The notes beneath the pieces were generated by a model. The model saw only the letters and a list, made by a program, of their open reading frames with translations. It was not told where the DNA came from and made no database searches. DNA of 64,000 bases from Spirochaetaceae bacterium UBA1306 (lineage in GTDB: Bacteria; Spirochaetota; Spirochaetia; Treponematales; Rectinemataceae), in NCBI GenBank assembly GCA_002307245.1, contig DBTW01000076.1:1-64000 (forward strand), in the 5' to 3' direction. A program made the position numbers and the translations under genes. Positions 32,444 to 41,005 of the stretch are shown here, one piece after another (position 1 is the stretch's first letter; every line of letters begins with the position of its first letter).

Positions 32444-34443
32444 TATTTTCCCGGCCCGCGGGCGACCCGTGAGGCTTCGTCCTCCCAATAATCGCCGGCC
32501 AGGCCCTCGATGACGCAGCTCGAAGCCCAGGGCATCAGGCAAAACCAGGTGCTCGCGGGCGAGCCATCGGGATAGCGCTCGGTGACGAATCCCTCCGAGT
32601 AGCAGAAACGCTCGGACATCCAGCCCTCCTTCCCGTAACCGTATTCCCCGTCGCGGGTGTTGTAGGTCTGGCAGCCCCATCCAAGGGTGTCGGCGAGCCG
32701 GTCCCCTGCGTACGCGTCCCCCGCGTGGCGAGCGTAATACGCGAGCTCGTCGACGAGGTTGCTGGCCATGGGATGGATATGCGGATTGGCCGTGGAGGTC
32801 ACGCTCCCCCCGCAGCTCGACCAGCCGATATCGCGGAGCGGGGGCACCCGCACGGGCGCGTTGTAGCAGAACTTGAAGCTGAATTCGTAACGGAAAGCCT
32901 CGCCCATGCGCAGGAGCATGGTGGGGTCCCCCGTGAGGCCATGGAGGAAGCGCAGCGCCTTGATATAGGCGATGATGCCCTCGGAATCGACGGCCTTGTC
33001 GGTGTCGAGGGGCGTGCCGTAGCACTCCATGCGCCGCACATACGCGTCGTAGTAGCGCCCCTCGGCGGAGAGGGCGCCGCCCAGCAGGGAGTGATCGCCG
33101 GACAGCGAGCAGTAATACGCGGTGGCGGCGAGGCACCAGGCCCCGGAGAAGGAATCGTACTCGAGACCGCTCCCGGTCCGCTCGGAGAGGATGTAGGGAT
33201 ACTCGCCGTCGGCGCTCCTCGTGCGGTCGAGGCGCTCGAGGGCGCGGCGGGCGAACTCGAGCCAGTCCACGTGCTCGGCGCCCGCTAGCCGCCGCTCGAA
33301 GTCGTAGGCCTTGAGCACGTAGAACAACGCTTGCCCGACGACGTACGAAGAGTGGCCGGGCACCGGCAGCCCGTCGAACCACCAGCCGCTGACCGACCAT
33401 TCGCCGTCGGAATACGCGTCGTAGGGAAGGCCGGATGAGGGGTTCGTGGAATTGGCGACGATGTTGCCGATGCAGGCGAGGGCCTGCTCGCGCATCTTCC
33501 CGTCGCCGAGCCTGAGCGCCGCCATGAGCATCGGGGTCGCGACGGACAGGCCGTTCGTCCAGGAGGTGGATATTATCTTATTGTAACGATAACCGCCACC
33601 GGGGAGCTCGAAGACCTGGCCCGAATAGGACAGGTCCTCGGGCAGCCAGGCGTCGCGGCTCAAGGCTCCGGCCAGGTCGGCGACCGCCCGGCGAGGGGAG
33701 CGGCCCGAGGGCCGGGGCGCCTGGTGGAATCGGCGGTAGGCCCGCTCGATCGCCGCGTTCACGCCCAGCTCGGACCGGGCGCGGTAGTCGAAGAGCTCCA
33801 GGTCGAGCTCCACGGCCTCGCCTGGCGCGAGCTCGAGGCAATTCTCCCCCAAGGGCGCGCGATCCAGGACGCGCGTAGCCTGGATGAACGACCAAGGCGC
33901 GTTCTCGTAGCCGAGAGTGTAGCCGACCGTCCCCCTCGCGATGTCGCAGGTATAGCCGCAGAACTGGAGGAATTCGCCCGCGACCCCTGGCGCCCACTGG
34001 CGCTTCGAGCCGCCGTCGTTCACGAGGTAGGGGCTCGCGCAGAGCCCGACAACCCGCCCCGCGTCGTAGGCGAGGGCGATCGGGTGCGTGAGCCTGTCGC
34101 CCCTCGCCATCCACCAGGGCGAGGCGGGCCGGTCCGCGGAGCCCTCCCTGACGCGGGGGAACTCGTGGACCGTGCGCAGCGGAGCCTCCCCGCGGTTGCG
34201 CCCGTAGATGAAGCCAGGCAGGAAGAAGCGGGGACTGGCCTTCTGGAAGGGCAGCTCGATCCGGATCACGCCCGACCAGGCCGAGGCGCCCTCGTTGGCG
34301 ATGCACAGCCGCGTGAGGCGGGGGCGTTCGGGGCTCCCGTCGCCGGGACCGGTCCCGGCGGCCGCGGACAGGCCCTGTCCTTCCAGAGGGCCGTACTCGG
34401 CGTCGCCACGCGTAGCGCTCCGGGCGGTGATGATGAGGTCCAT
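32443..34443 (-). CDS. Unassigned protein, probable (alpha/alpha)6-type glycan-active enzyme
   Basis: 666 residues, ATG at 34443 with GGAG upstream, no signal peptide. I do not recognise a named family. The first 260 residues look beta-rich (LCIANEGASAWSGVIRIELPFQ, FLPGFIYGRNRG). The rest is helical with repeated short aromatic motifs typical of six-hairpin toroid hydrolases and lyases: YNKIISTSWTNGLSVATPML, YDAYSDGEWSVSGWWFDG, GHSSYVVGQALFYVLKAY, WCLAATAYYC and a C-terminal SEGFVTERYPDGSPAST. Candidate catalytic acids are the Asp and Glu in YSDGEWSVSG. It begins an operon with an oligosaccharide transporter, so cytoplasmic cleavage of the imported sugar is the natural inference. Confidence 0.7.
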   Translation of the reverse strand: MDLIITARSATRGDAEYGPLEGQGLSAAAGTGPGDGSPERPRLTRLCIANEGASAWSGVIRIELPFQKASPRFFLPGFIYGRNRGEAPLRTVHEFPRVREGSADRPASPWWMARGDRLTHPIALAYDAGRVVGLCASPYLVNDGGSKRQWAPGVAGEFLQFCGYTCDIARGTVGYTLGYENAPWSFIQATRVLDRAPLGENCLELAPGEAVELDLELFDYRARSELGVNAAIERAYRRFHQAPRPSGRSPRRAVADLAGALSRDAWLPEDLSYSGQVFELPGGGYRYNKIISTSWTNGLSVATPMLMAALRLGDGKMREQALACIGNIVANSTNPSSGLPYDAYSDGEWSVSGWWFDGLPVPGHSSYVVGQALFYVLKAYDFERRLAGAEHVDWLEFARRALERLDRTRSADGEYPYILSERTGSGLEYDSFSGAWCLAATAYYCSLSGDHSLLGGALSAEGRYYDAYVRRMECYGTPLDTDKAVDSEGIIAYIKALRFLHGLTGDPTMLLRMGEAFRYEFSFKFCYNAPVRVPPLRDIGWSSCGGSVTSTANPHIHPMASNLVDELAYYARHAGDAYAGDRLADTLGWGCQTYNTRDGEYGYGKEGWMSERFCYSEGFVTERYPDGSPASTWFCLMPWASSCVIEGLAGDYWEDEASRVARGPGK

Positions 34444-34470
34444 AGGTCTCCGATCGGGGGAGGCGGTCCG

Positions 34471-36066
34471 CTACAAGTCCCAGATGTCCTTGAAGGCGTG
34501 CTCCCGCTCGCAATAGCGGCAGATAAACTTCGCTCCGCCGGGCGAGCCGGCCTCGCTCTCGCGGAGGAATTCCGTCATAACGCCCTCGAGGTTCTTGGGC
34601 GCCGAGATGCAGTTCTCGTTCTTGCAGGATATCTCGTCGAAGCCGTAGATTCGGGGCGGCATCGAGAGGCGGTACTTCTTCACCACGCGGTGTTCGTGCA
34701 CGAGGTTGAGGGTGCAGCCGGGCGCGATGGCCGCCAGCTTCTTGAGGTCCCGCCCGCCGAAGCTCGTCACGTCGGGCAGGGAGATGATGCCCTTGTAGCT
34801 GCCCTTGTTATTGTGGAAGACCCCGTGCCCGCCCCTGACGTCGAGCTTCAGCATGCGCCTGATCGCGTCGAGGTGGCCCCAGATCGCCTCGATGCTCTCG
34901 CCCGAGGAGATGTGGTCGATCACGATCCCCTCCTCGACGGGCTTGATGCCGACCTTGTACTCCTGCTTCACGCGCCCGGCCGTGGCGGCCTCGTGGACGA
35001 AGTCGTCCTCAAAGCTCTCCTCGGCCCTGGGCTCGCCCTGGAAGTCGGAGCCGATGAGGCCCGAGGCCATGGCGATGAGGGCTATGCGGGTCCAGTAGCC
35101 GTTGGCGGACTGGCCGTCCCAGCCGTTCAGGGGCAGCTCGTCGAGGAAGGTGGGGTTGGTCGGGGCCAGGCGGTCGCGGGGCAGGGGATGGTAGAAGCGG
35201 GCGCCCTCGGGCAGGAGGCCGAGCATGTCCTTGCGGAAGGTCACGGCCTTGCGCAGCAGGGGAGCCTTCTCGAGGACCGACTCGCCCATGCGCTCCAGCT
35301 GCAGGCGCGTGAAGTACCAGATCGGGGCGACCTTGCCGGAGGCGAGGTACTCGTCCAGGGACTCGTAGGCGCGGACCTCGAAGCCGTTGTCGCGCATGCG
35401 CTGGGCGTACTGCGGCGGCAGGCCCAACAGCTCCGGCGCGACGAGGTCGACCGTCACCTCGCGGAAGACGCGCAGGCCGTCGGCCTTCGAGTGCGCGGTG
35501 CGGCCGTGGTAGAGGTCGCCGGTGAGGGCGATGTGGATGCGTTCGTCCCGCTGGCCCAGCTGCTCGAGGAAGGAGAACTCGTCGAGGAACTCCTGGGTCG
35601 GGTGCTCGTGCTTGCCGTCGCCCGCGTTGATGAAGGCGGGCCGCGCGCGGCCGCAAGAGTCGGCGTAGCGGCCGAGGGAACCCTCGAGGGCGCGGCAGAC
35701 GCCCTCGAGCTTGGAACGGATCACGAAGCAGGACTCGTCCGAGTAGCCGTAGAGCATCTTGACCGCGTCCGTGATCGACTCGTTCTTGTTGAAGGAGGAG
35801 GTGGCGGCGTCGAAGACGTTCGTGCGGGCGCCCAGGAACTTCGCGGCGTTGCGGAAGGACTCGCGTGTGCGCGTCGAGTCCTCCATGAAGATGAGATAGA
35901 CCGAGTAGTCGTTGTCGTCGATCTTGAACTCGGCCGCGTCGCCGCCCGAGAGCACGGCGCGCTTGAGCTCCCCCGCCTTGCGGTAGAGATAGCGCTGCTC
36001 GTCGAGCGACAGGTCGTTGACGACGGCCACGGTGCGTCCCTTGAAGGGACCATTCCTCGAACTCAT
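34471..36066 (-). CDS. pyrBI: Aspartate carbamoyltransferase, fused catalytic and regulatory chains
   Basis: 531 residues. The catalytic part (about 1-355) shows the carbamoyl-phosphate site DSTRTRESFRNAAKFLGA, HEHPTQEFLDEFSFL, LTGDLYHGRTAHS and the late PLPRD. The regulatory part (about 370-531) has the PyrI nucleotide-binding region (VEEGIVIDHISSGES, LKLDVRGG) and the zinc domain with four Cys in CKNENC and CRYC. It makes carbamoyl-aspartate, the committed step of pyrimidine synthesis; the fusion keeps catalysis and CTP/ATP control in one chain. PyrB and PyrI are separate in enterobacteria but fused in some spirochaetes and thermotogae. It lies 27 bp upstream of a sugar-hydrolase operon in the same direction, an unexpected neighbour. 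ATG follows GGAGGA. Confidence 0.95.
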   Translation of the reverse strand: MSSRNGPFKGRTVAVVNDLSLDEQRYLYRKAGELKRAVLSGGDAAEFKIDDNDYSVYLIFMEDSTRTRESFRNAAKFLGARTNVFDAATSSFNKNESITDAVKMLYGYSDESCFVIRSKLEGVCRALEGSLGRYADSCGRARPAFINAGDGKHEHPTQEFLDEFSFLEQLGQRDERIHIALTGDLYHGRTAHSKADGLRVFREVTVDLVAPELLGLPPQYAQRMRDNGFEVRAYESLDEYLASGKVAPIWYFTRLQLERMGESVLEKAPLLRKAVTFRKDMLGLLPEGARFYHPLPRDRLAPTNPTFLDELPLNGWDGQSANGYWTRIALIAMASGLIGSDFQGEPRAEESFEDDFVHEAATAGRVKQEYKVGIKPVEEGIVIDHISSGESIEAIWGHLDAIRRMLKLDVRGGHGVFHNNKGSYKGIISLPDVTSFGGRDLKKLAAIAPGCTLNLVHEHRVVKKYRLSMPPRIYGFDEISCKNENCISAPKNLEGVMTEFLRESEAGSPGGAKFICRYCEREHAFKDIWDL

Positions 36067-36109
36067 GTATCCTCCAGCTGCAGGGCCGCTAATGCATCAG
36101 ACGAAAATA

Positions 36110-36282
36110 AAGGCACAGGGGGAGATGAGGCCACGGAGATCACGGAGGAGAGGGCACGAGAAAAAGTGAAACGGGGTTTGTATAGTGCAAGGCCCCCTTC
36201 TCTCGTCCTCATCTCTCTCCATGGCTTCCTCTTCTCAGTGCCCTCAGTGCTCTTCTTATTCTCCGTGTCCTTCTTTTGGAGT
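36110..36282. repeat. Imperfect intergenic inverted repeat, purine-rich/pyrimidine-rich arms
   Basis: The 225-bp gap between pyrBI and the P83 gene holds no gene. Its left half (about 36110-36175) is purine-rich with repeated CACGGAG-like words. Its right half (about 36200-36282) carries the complementary pyrimidine-rich words (CTCCGTGTCC, CAGTGCCCTCAGTG). The halves could fold into a long imperfect stem. This looks like a dispersed intergenic repeat rather than a coding or promoter region. Confidence 0.5.
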
Positions 36283-36291
36283 ATCGCTCTT

Positions 36292-38007
36292 CTACGGCCT
36301 TAAGTCCTTCACCTTCTCGAGACTGTCCGGCTTGAGCAGGAGGAAGCCGCCGCCCGGGGCCTGGACGGCCACGCCGCCCGAGGCGAGGCGCGGCAGGGTA
36401 TAGGGCATCACCGACTCCTTGGACCTCGACTGCTCGGCGAGGTCCTGGGCGGCGAACTTGGCGAGGTAGCACGCGCCATCGGCCGCCTTGACTACGGCGT
36501 ACAACGCCTCGCCCGAGACGAGGACGGCGCTCTCGGCGAACATGTCGGACTTGCTCTCGGCGACCGACTCGAGGCTGGTCTTGTCCAGGCGCACGAGCTT
36601 GACGCCGCCTGACTTCCCCTCGACGCCGGCGACGGCCACGAAGGCGTCGCCGAGCTCGGACAGGGAGCGCAGGTGCAGGCTGTTGATCCGCGAGGAGCGT
36701 ATGGCCTGGCCCTTGTCGGCGTCCATGAAGACTACCTGGCCGAGGTGGCTCGCGTCGTCGCCGACGCGGATCAGGAAAATGCCCGCGGCCTCGGATTTGC
36801 CCTTGTCGGCGACCTCGGCCGCAATGACGGTCTTCTGGTCGGCCGTGATGTCCTTGCGGTCCGCTGCGGCCTCGTCCTTCTTGGCCGCGGCGGCGGCCTC
36901 GGTCTTGGCGGCCTCGTCCTTCTTGGCGGCGACGGCCGACTCCTGGGCCTTCACCGAGGCTTCCTCGGCCTTGACCTCCGCTTCCTTCTTGGAGAGCTCG
37001 GCGGCCTTGGCCTCGCCGCCCGCCGCGGGAGCGGCCGAGTCGGCCTTGCCCGAGTCGGCCTTGGCGGCCTCGGCCGGCGCGCCTGCCTGGGTTCCTGCGG
37101 CGGGAGCGGCCTTGGAGTCAGCGGCGGGAGCTGCCGCGACGGCGGGCTTGGCTGCGGCGGCCTTCTCCTTTTCCAAGGCGGCCCTATCGGCCTCGGCCTT
37201 GGCCTTGTCGGCGGCTAGCTTCTTCTCGGCCGCGGCGGCGTCGGCCTTCTGCTTGTCGGCCTCGGCCTGCTTCTGCGCGGCCTCGCGCTCCTTCACGTCG
37301 ACGAGGGCCTGCCTGTCGGCCACGCCCTTGCCTGGGGCCTCCTTGAGACTCTCGGCCACCTTCTTGTCGGAGATGGCGCCCGTGTCCACGGCGCCCAGGC
37401 TGCCCGCCTTGGCTCCCGCGGAGAGCGGGATCACTATGCGGCTCTTGCCCGGCCACTCGGTGTATTTGAGCGCCAGGCCGGCATTGTCGGCTGCGAGCTC
37501 CTTCTGGACGACGGCCTTGTACTTGGAGGAGAAGTAGGCGAGCTCGCCGCGATGCACGGCGTTGTAGACCGAGACGAAGGTGGCGAGGGTGTAGGAGTCC
37601 TTCTCGGAGTAGCCCCAGGCCGAAGAGAGGTAGCCCGCGATGATCCAGCGCAGGTTGCGGATGTGATCGACCTGGGAGTCCGCGCCGAGGACGATGATAT
37701 CGGCGTCGAGGCCGTCCTTGGCCGAGGGGTCTATCGCCCGGATGACCCGGTACCGCGCGTCCCCCGCCTGGGCGGCGCCCTTGCCCCCGGCGATGGCCTT
37801 GCCAAGGGTCGAGCCTAGGCCCTTGATCTCGGCCAGGCTGTCGATGCGGGTCGAGGGCCCTTCGTAGCTGATGAAGACGATGCCGGCCGACTTGGCGCTC
37901 TCGAGCTCGCCGCGATCCGGGCTTAAGCCGGAGGCGGCCTGGGCGAGGGCGCTCATCGAAGGGAGGGCGAGAAGGCAGGCCGCGAATGCAACGACGCGAA
38001 GCTTCAT
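36292..38007 (-). CDS. P83/100-family spirochaetal protein
   Basis: 571 residues from ATG 38007, preceded by GAGGAG. A signal peptide ends near ALAQA. The N-terminal 200 residues match the Borrelia P83/100 type: SAGIVFISYEGPSTRIDSLAEIKGLG, ADIIVLGADSQVDHIRNLRWIIAGYL and YSEKDSYTLATFVSVYNAVHRG. A long Ala/Lys/Glu-rich, coiled-coil-like stretch follows (about 240-405) with many AEADKQKA- and AAAKKDEA-like words. The C-terminal 160 residues look like a beta-propeller fragment. In Borrelia the homologue is an immunodominant envelope-associated antigen of unknown function. This family is largely confined to spirochaetes and is the best taxonomic marker here. It lies 44 bp downstream of a propeller/HEAT gene. 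Confidence 0.88.
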   Translation of the reverse strand: MKLRVVAFAACLLALPSMSALAQAASGLSPDRGELESAKSAGIVFISYEGPSTRIDSLAEIKGLGSTLGKAIAGGKGAAQAGDARYRVIRAIDPSAKDGLDADIIVLGADSQVDHIRNLRWIIAGYLSSAWGYSEKDSYTLATFVSVYNAVHRGELAYFSSKYKAVVQKELAADNAGLALKYTEWPGKSRIVIPLSAGAKAGSLGAVDTGAISDKKVAESLKEAPGKGVADRQALVDVKEREAAQKQAEADKQKADAAAAEKKLAADKAKAEADRAALEKEKAAAAKPAVAAAPAADSKAAPAAGTQAGAPAEAAKADSGKADSAAPAAGGEAKAAELSKKEAEVKAEEASVKAQESAVAAKKDEAAKTEAAAAAKKDEAAADRKDITADQKTVIAAEVADKGKSEAAGIFLIRVGDDASHLGQVVFMDADKGQAIRSSRINSLHLRSLSELGDAFVAVAGVEGKSGGVKLVRLDKTSLESVAESKSDMFAESAVLVSGEALYAVVKAADGACYLAKFAAQDLAEQSRSKESVMPYTLPRLASGGVAVQAPGGGFLLLKPDSLEKVKDLRP

Positions 38008-38051
38008 ATGTTCTCCTCGATCGGCGCCGCGCGTGCCGCGGGACCGTATGC

Positions 38052-39767
38052 TCACAGTGTTCCCGATATGCGCCCGAGGGCCGCGGAAGCGCGGCTCCGG
38101 ACCGACAGCCCATAGGGCTTGGTCGACAGCTTGATGAGGGCGCGCAGGCCGTCCTCGGCGGGCGCCTGGCCCGAGCGCAGCGCCATGCCCTCGATGGCCG
38201 CCACGATGACGAGGGCGGTACGCTCGTCGACGGGCTTGGCCGCCGCCGCCAGGAAGGCGGCCATGGAACGGCCGTCGGGGTCGACGGAGAGGGTGGCCAA
38301 GGCTTCGCAGGCGGCCGCCCGGACGGCCGGGTCATCCTCGGACTCGAGCACGCGGAAGAGCGGCTCGCGGTAGGCCGGGGAACCCAGGCTGGCCAAGAGC
38401 CAGCAGGCCCTCGCCCGCGGCAGGGGGTTGCCGTGCCGGCGCCTCTCCAGATCGGTGAGGCCGAGCTCGAAGGCCCTCGTGGCCACCGCCGCGCAATAGG
38501 CGGCCGCGTCGATTTCGCCCTCGCCTATACTACCCGATTGCAAGGATTTTTCAATATCCGCCAGACGCGTCAGTTGCCGGTCGGAATCCGCGGCGAAGGG
38601 GTCGAATTGGAGGAGCCTCGGGGCGGGATCGGGAAGCCCTGGGTAGTCCGGAACCCCGGCGGGGCTGGGATCGCCGAGGCGACGCTCGAAAGGGTAGGCG
38701 GCAAGGACCCAATCGGAGCCGGACGAGAAGGCGAGGCCGGCCGGCGAGATCGCCGGGATGCCCGCCGCTCCCGGTATGCTCATCTCGCGGAAGACTTCGC
38801 CCTGCCTCGAAAGCGAGACGGCCTTGCCTTGACCCAGGGCGATGACGCGCTCGGGGAAGACGCGGAGGCTCCCGTCGCGGCAACCGGTAGCCGCCGCCCA
38901 GAGCTCCTTGCCCGAAGCCGTGAGGGCGAAAGCCTCGCCGCCCGAGTCGAGGCCGTAGAGCACGGACCCGTCCCAGGCCAGGGATACCGGCACGGCCCGG
39001 CAGCGGCGCTCGGCGATGCTATGTCCCCCCTCGCCTAGGAGGAGGAGGCGGCCGTCGGCGAGGCCCACGGCCAGGCAGGGCAGGCCAGGCGAGCTCCCCC
39101 CGCCCCCCGGGAAGGCTATCGGCGCAAGGCAGCGTGCGGGCGATCCCAGGGAGAGCAAGGCGGCCTCGCCTCCGTAGGGCGTGGCGATGAGGAGGCGGCC
39201 GTCCGCGAGGCCGAGGCAGGGCCTGCCCGAGCCGTCGACGGCAGGGGGGCAAGAGGCAGCTGCGGGGAGAGCCAAGGTCCACAGATTCCGGCCGGTGGCG
39301 CTGAAGCAGGCGAAAGAAGAGCCCGAGAGGGCGAAAGCTCGGCCGTCGGGGCCGAAGGCCGGCGCGAATGAGGCGGCCGCGCCGGGCACCGGCTCTGTCC
39401 TCGCCTCCCAGGCTACGGAGCCCATTTTGGTGTAGGCGGCGAGCCTCGAGCCGCCCAAGGCCAGCACGACGCGGCCAAAGGGGTCGACCGCCAGGAAAGC
39501 GCCAGGCGTCCCGCCTTGAGCGTCGAGCTCGACTCGGGCGGACAGGGTTCCCGTCTCCGTGAGCGCGTAGAGCGAACGGTCCTCGGAGAGGAGCCAGGCG
39601 ACGGGCGGAGAGCAGAGGGCATCCACGACGGGCCCGGCGATGGCGCGCCCCCCGGCGGGCAGGCGGAAGGCCGGGTCGAGGGCGCTAGTCCCGGCCTGGC
39701 CGAAGGCGACGGCGGGGGACATGGCGAGCGCGAGGCCGAGGAGCCTAGCGCAGCGAGTAGCGCGCAT
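38052..39767 (-). CDS. Secreted PQQ-like beta-propeller protein with C-terminal HEAT repeats
   Basis: 571 residues if translation begins at ATG 39767, four codons inside the longest frame. The N-terminus is a signal peptide (LLGLALAMSPAVAFGQA). Residues about 35-370 contain repeated beta-propeller blades with words such as WLLSEDRSLYALTETG, GRVVLALGGSRLAAYT and GRPCLGLADGRLLIATPYGG, the PQQ-binding-like pattern. The last 140 residues (RACWLLASLGSPAYREPLFRVLESEDDPAVRAAACEAL) form HEAT-type helical repeats. It may be a periplasmic scaffold or assembly factor. It overlaps the upstream methyltransferase gene by 23 bp. Confidence 0.75.
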   Translation of the reverse strand: MRATRCARLLGLALAMSPAVAFGQAGTSALDPAFRLPAGGRAIAGPVVDALCSPPVAWLLSEDRSLYALTETGTLSARVELDAQGGTPGAFLAVDPFGRVVLALGGSRLAAYTKMGSVAWEARTEPVPGAAASFAPAFGPDGRAFALSGSSFACFSATGRNLWTLALPAAASCPPAVDGSGRPCLGLADGRLLIATPYGGEAALLSLGSPARCLAPIAFPGGGGSSPGLPCLAVGLADGRLLLLGEGGHSIAERRCRAVPVSLAWDGSVLYGLDSGGEAFALTASGKELWAAATGCRDGSLRVFPERVIALGQGKAVSLSRQGEVFREMSIPGAAGIPAISPAGLAFSSGSDWVLAAYPFERRLGDPSPAGVPDYPGLPDPAPRLLQFDPFAADSDRQLTRLADIEKSLQSGSIGEGEIDAAAYCAAVATRAFELGLTDLERRRHGNPLPRARACWLLASLGSPAYREPLFRVLESEDDPAVRAAACEALATLSVDPDGRSMAAFLAAAAKPVDERTALVIVAAIEGMALRSGQAPAEDGLRALIKLSTKPYGLSVRSRASAALGRISGTL

Positions 39768-40899
39768 GACACTCCACATGGCTCGTCTGGGGGTAGAAAT
39801 CGAAGGCCTTGAGGCTCCGCAGCTCGTAGCCCGAGGAGATCAGGGCGCCTGAGTCCCGGGCCAGCGTGACCGGATCACAGGAGACATAGGCGATCGCGGG
39901 AGGCCGCGAGCGTACGAGCCAGTCCCGTACGGCGGGCGCTAGGCCGCTGCGCGGCGGATCCACGAGGACGAGGTCGAAGGGCTTGCGGGCCGAGGGACCG
40001 CGCACCCAATCCTCCATCGCCTGGGAATGGAACTCGTGCCCCTCTCCCGGGACGTTGACCTTGGCCAGGTCGAGGGCGTGGGGGTCCTGCTCCACGCACA
40101 CGAGCTGCTGGAAGGATCGCGCGAGGAAGCGGCCGAAGAGTCCGACGCCGCAATAGAGATCGGCCGCGCGAAGGCCCGAGAGCCCGGCGACGACCTCGGG
40201 GACGAAGTAGTCGAGGAGGTAGAGATTGCTCTGGAAGAAGCCGCGAAGGTGGAAGCGGATGGGCTGTCCCGCGACCTTCAGCTCGACGACGCCCCGCTCG
40301 CCCTCGATCCACAGCTCGTCGCCGTAGCCGAAGACGATGAAGCGGTCCTTGCCGAGGACATAGCCCTCGAGCTCCTCGAAGGCCTTGGCCGTGCCCGCCC
40401 TCGACTCCATCCAGCCCTGGATCGGCCTGCAGGCGATGGGGCAGCTGGCCGCCTCGACCACCTCCGACGAGGAGCGCCGCATGAGCCCGATCCGGCCCTC
40501 GCGCGTGAAGTGGAGCTGCATGCGATTGCGGTAGGCGAAGGGCAGCGAGGGCACGGCCTCGACCGCGCCCGTCTCGAGCTTGGCCGTGCGCGAGAAGGCC
40601 TCGGCGACGATGAGGGACTTCTCCTCGACCTGGCGCGAGTAGGACAGGTGCTGGAGATTGCAGCCGCCGCACTCGCGGTAGATCGGGCATAGGGCCTCGA
40701 CCCGGTGACGGCTCGGCTCGAGGACCTCGAGGAGCTCGGCCTGGGCGAAGTCGCGCTTGACCGACGCGATGCGCGCCAGCACCAGCTCGCCCGGCAGGGC
40801 GAAGGGCACGAAGACGGCCTTCCCTTCGTAGAAAGCGAGCCCATCGCCTCCCGCGACGAGCTTCTCGACGCGAAGCTTGAGAACGTTCGGATCCGCCAT
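39745..40899 (-). CDS. RlmD/TrmA-family 5-methyluridine RNA methyltransferase
   Basis: 384 residues. The N-terminal 60 residues form a TRAM RNA-binding domain (KLRVEKLVAGGDGLAFYEGKAV). Next is an iron-sulphur cluster site, CPIYRECGGCNLQHLSY, with a fourth Cys in CPIAC. The SAM domain has DLYCGVGLFGRFLAR, VEQDP and DLVLVDPPRSGL, and the catalytic Cys region is YVSCDPVTLARD. It makes m5U in rRNA or tRNA. The four-Cys cluster favours RlmC/RlmD-like over TrmA-like assignment. No ribosome binding site precedes the ATG; a -10 box TACTAT ends 9 nt upstream. Confidence 0.92.
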   Translation of the reverse strand: MADPNVLKLRVEKLVAGGDGLAFYEGKAVFVPFALPGELVLARIASVKRDFAQAELLEVLEPSRHRVEALCPIYRECGGCNLQHLSYSRQVEEKSLIVAEAFSRTAKLETGAVEAVPSLPFAYRNRMQLHFTREGRIGLMRRSSSEVVEAASCPIACRPIQGWMESRAGTAKAFEELEGYVLGKDRFIVFGYGDELWIEGERGVVELKVAGQPIRFHLRGFFQSNLYLLDYFVPEVVAGLSGLRAADLYCGVGLFGRFLARSFQQLVCVEQDPHALDLAKVNVPGEGHEFHSQAMEDWVRGPSARKPFDLVLVDPPRSGLAPAVRDWLVRSRPPAIAYVSCDPVTLARDSGALISSGYELRSLKAFDFYPQTSHVECHARYSLR

Positions 40900-40908
40900 G
40901 CTGGCGAG

Positions 40909-40938
40909 ATAGTACCGCGCGGAGGGCCGGAGAAGGAA
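40909..40938 (-). promoter_or_regulatory. Promoter of the RlmD-type gene, short-leader type
   Basis: Minus strand: weak TTCCTT (40933-40938), 18 bp, TACTAT (40909-40914), then 9 nt to the ATG with no Shine-Dalgarno. The leader would be only about 2-3 nt. Confidence 0.5.
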
Positions 40939-40971
40939 GGGCCGCCCCCGGCTCGCGGGCTCCGATATGGA

Positions 40972-40999
40972 TTGACATGCCGGCCTTGGGGTTTAGGAT
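40972..40999 (+). promoter_or_regulatory. Promoter of the unassigned gene at 41006, leaderless type
   Basis: TTGACA (40972-40977), 16 bp, TAGGAT (40994-40999), then 6 nt to ATG 41006. An earlier in-frame ATG at 41000 would lie before the expected transcription start, so 41006 is preferred. Confidence 0.65.
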
Positions 41000-41005
41000 A
41001 TGGGC

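Noticed and set aside
33724..36303. An 859-codon open frame on the plus strand
   Set aside because: It is antisense to the hydrolase-like gene and pyrBI, has no motif, and results from the high GC codon bias.
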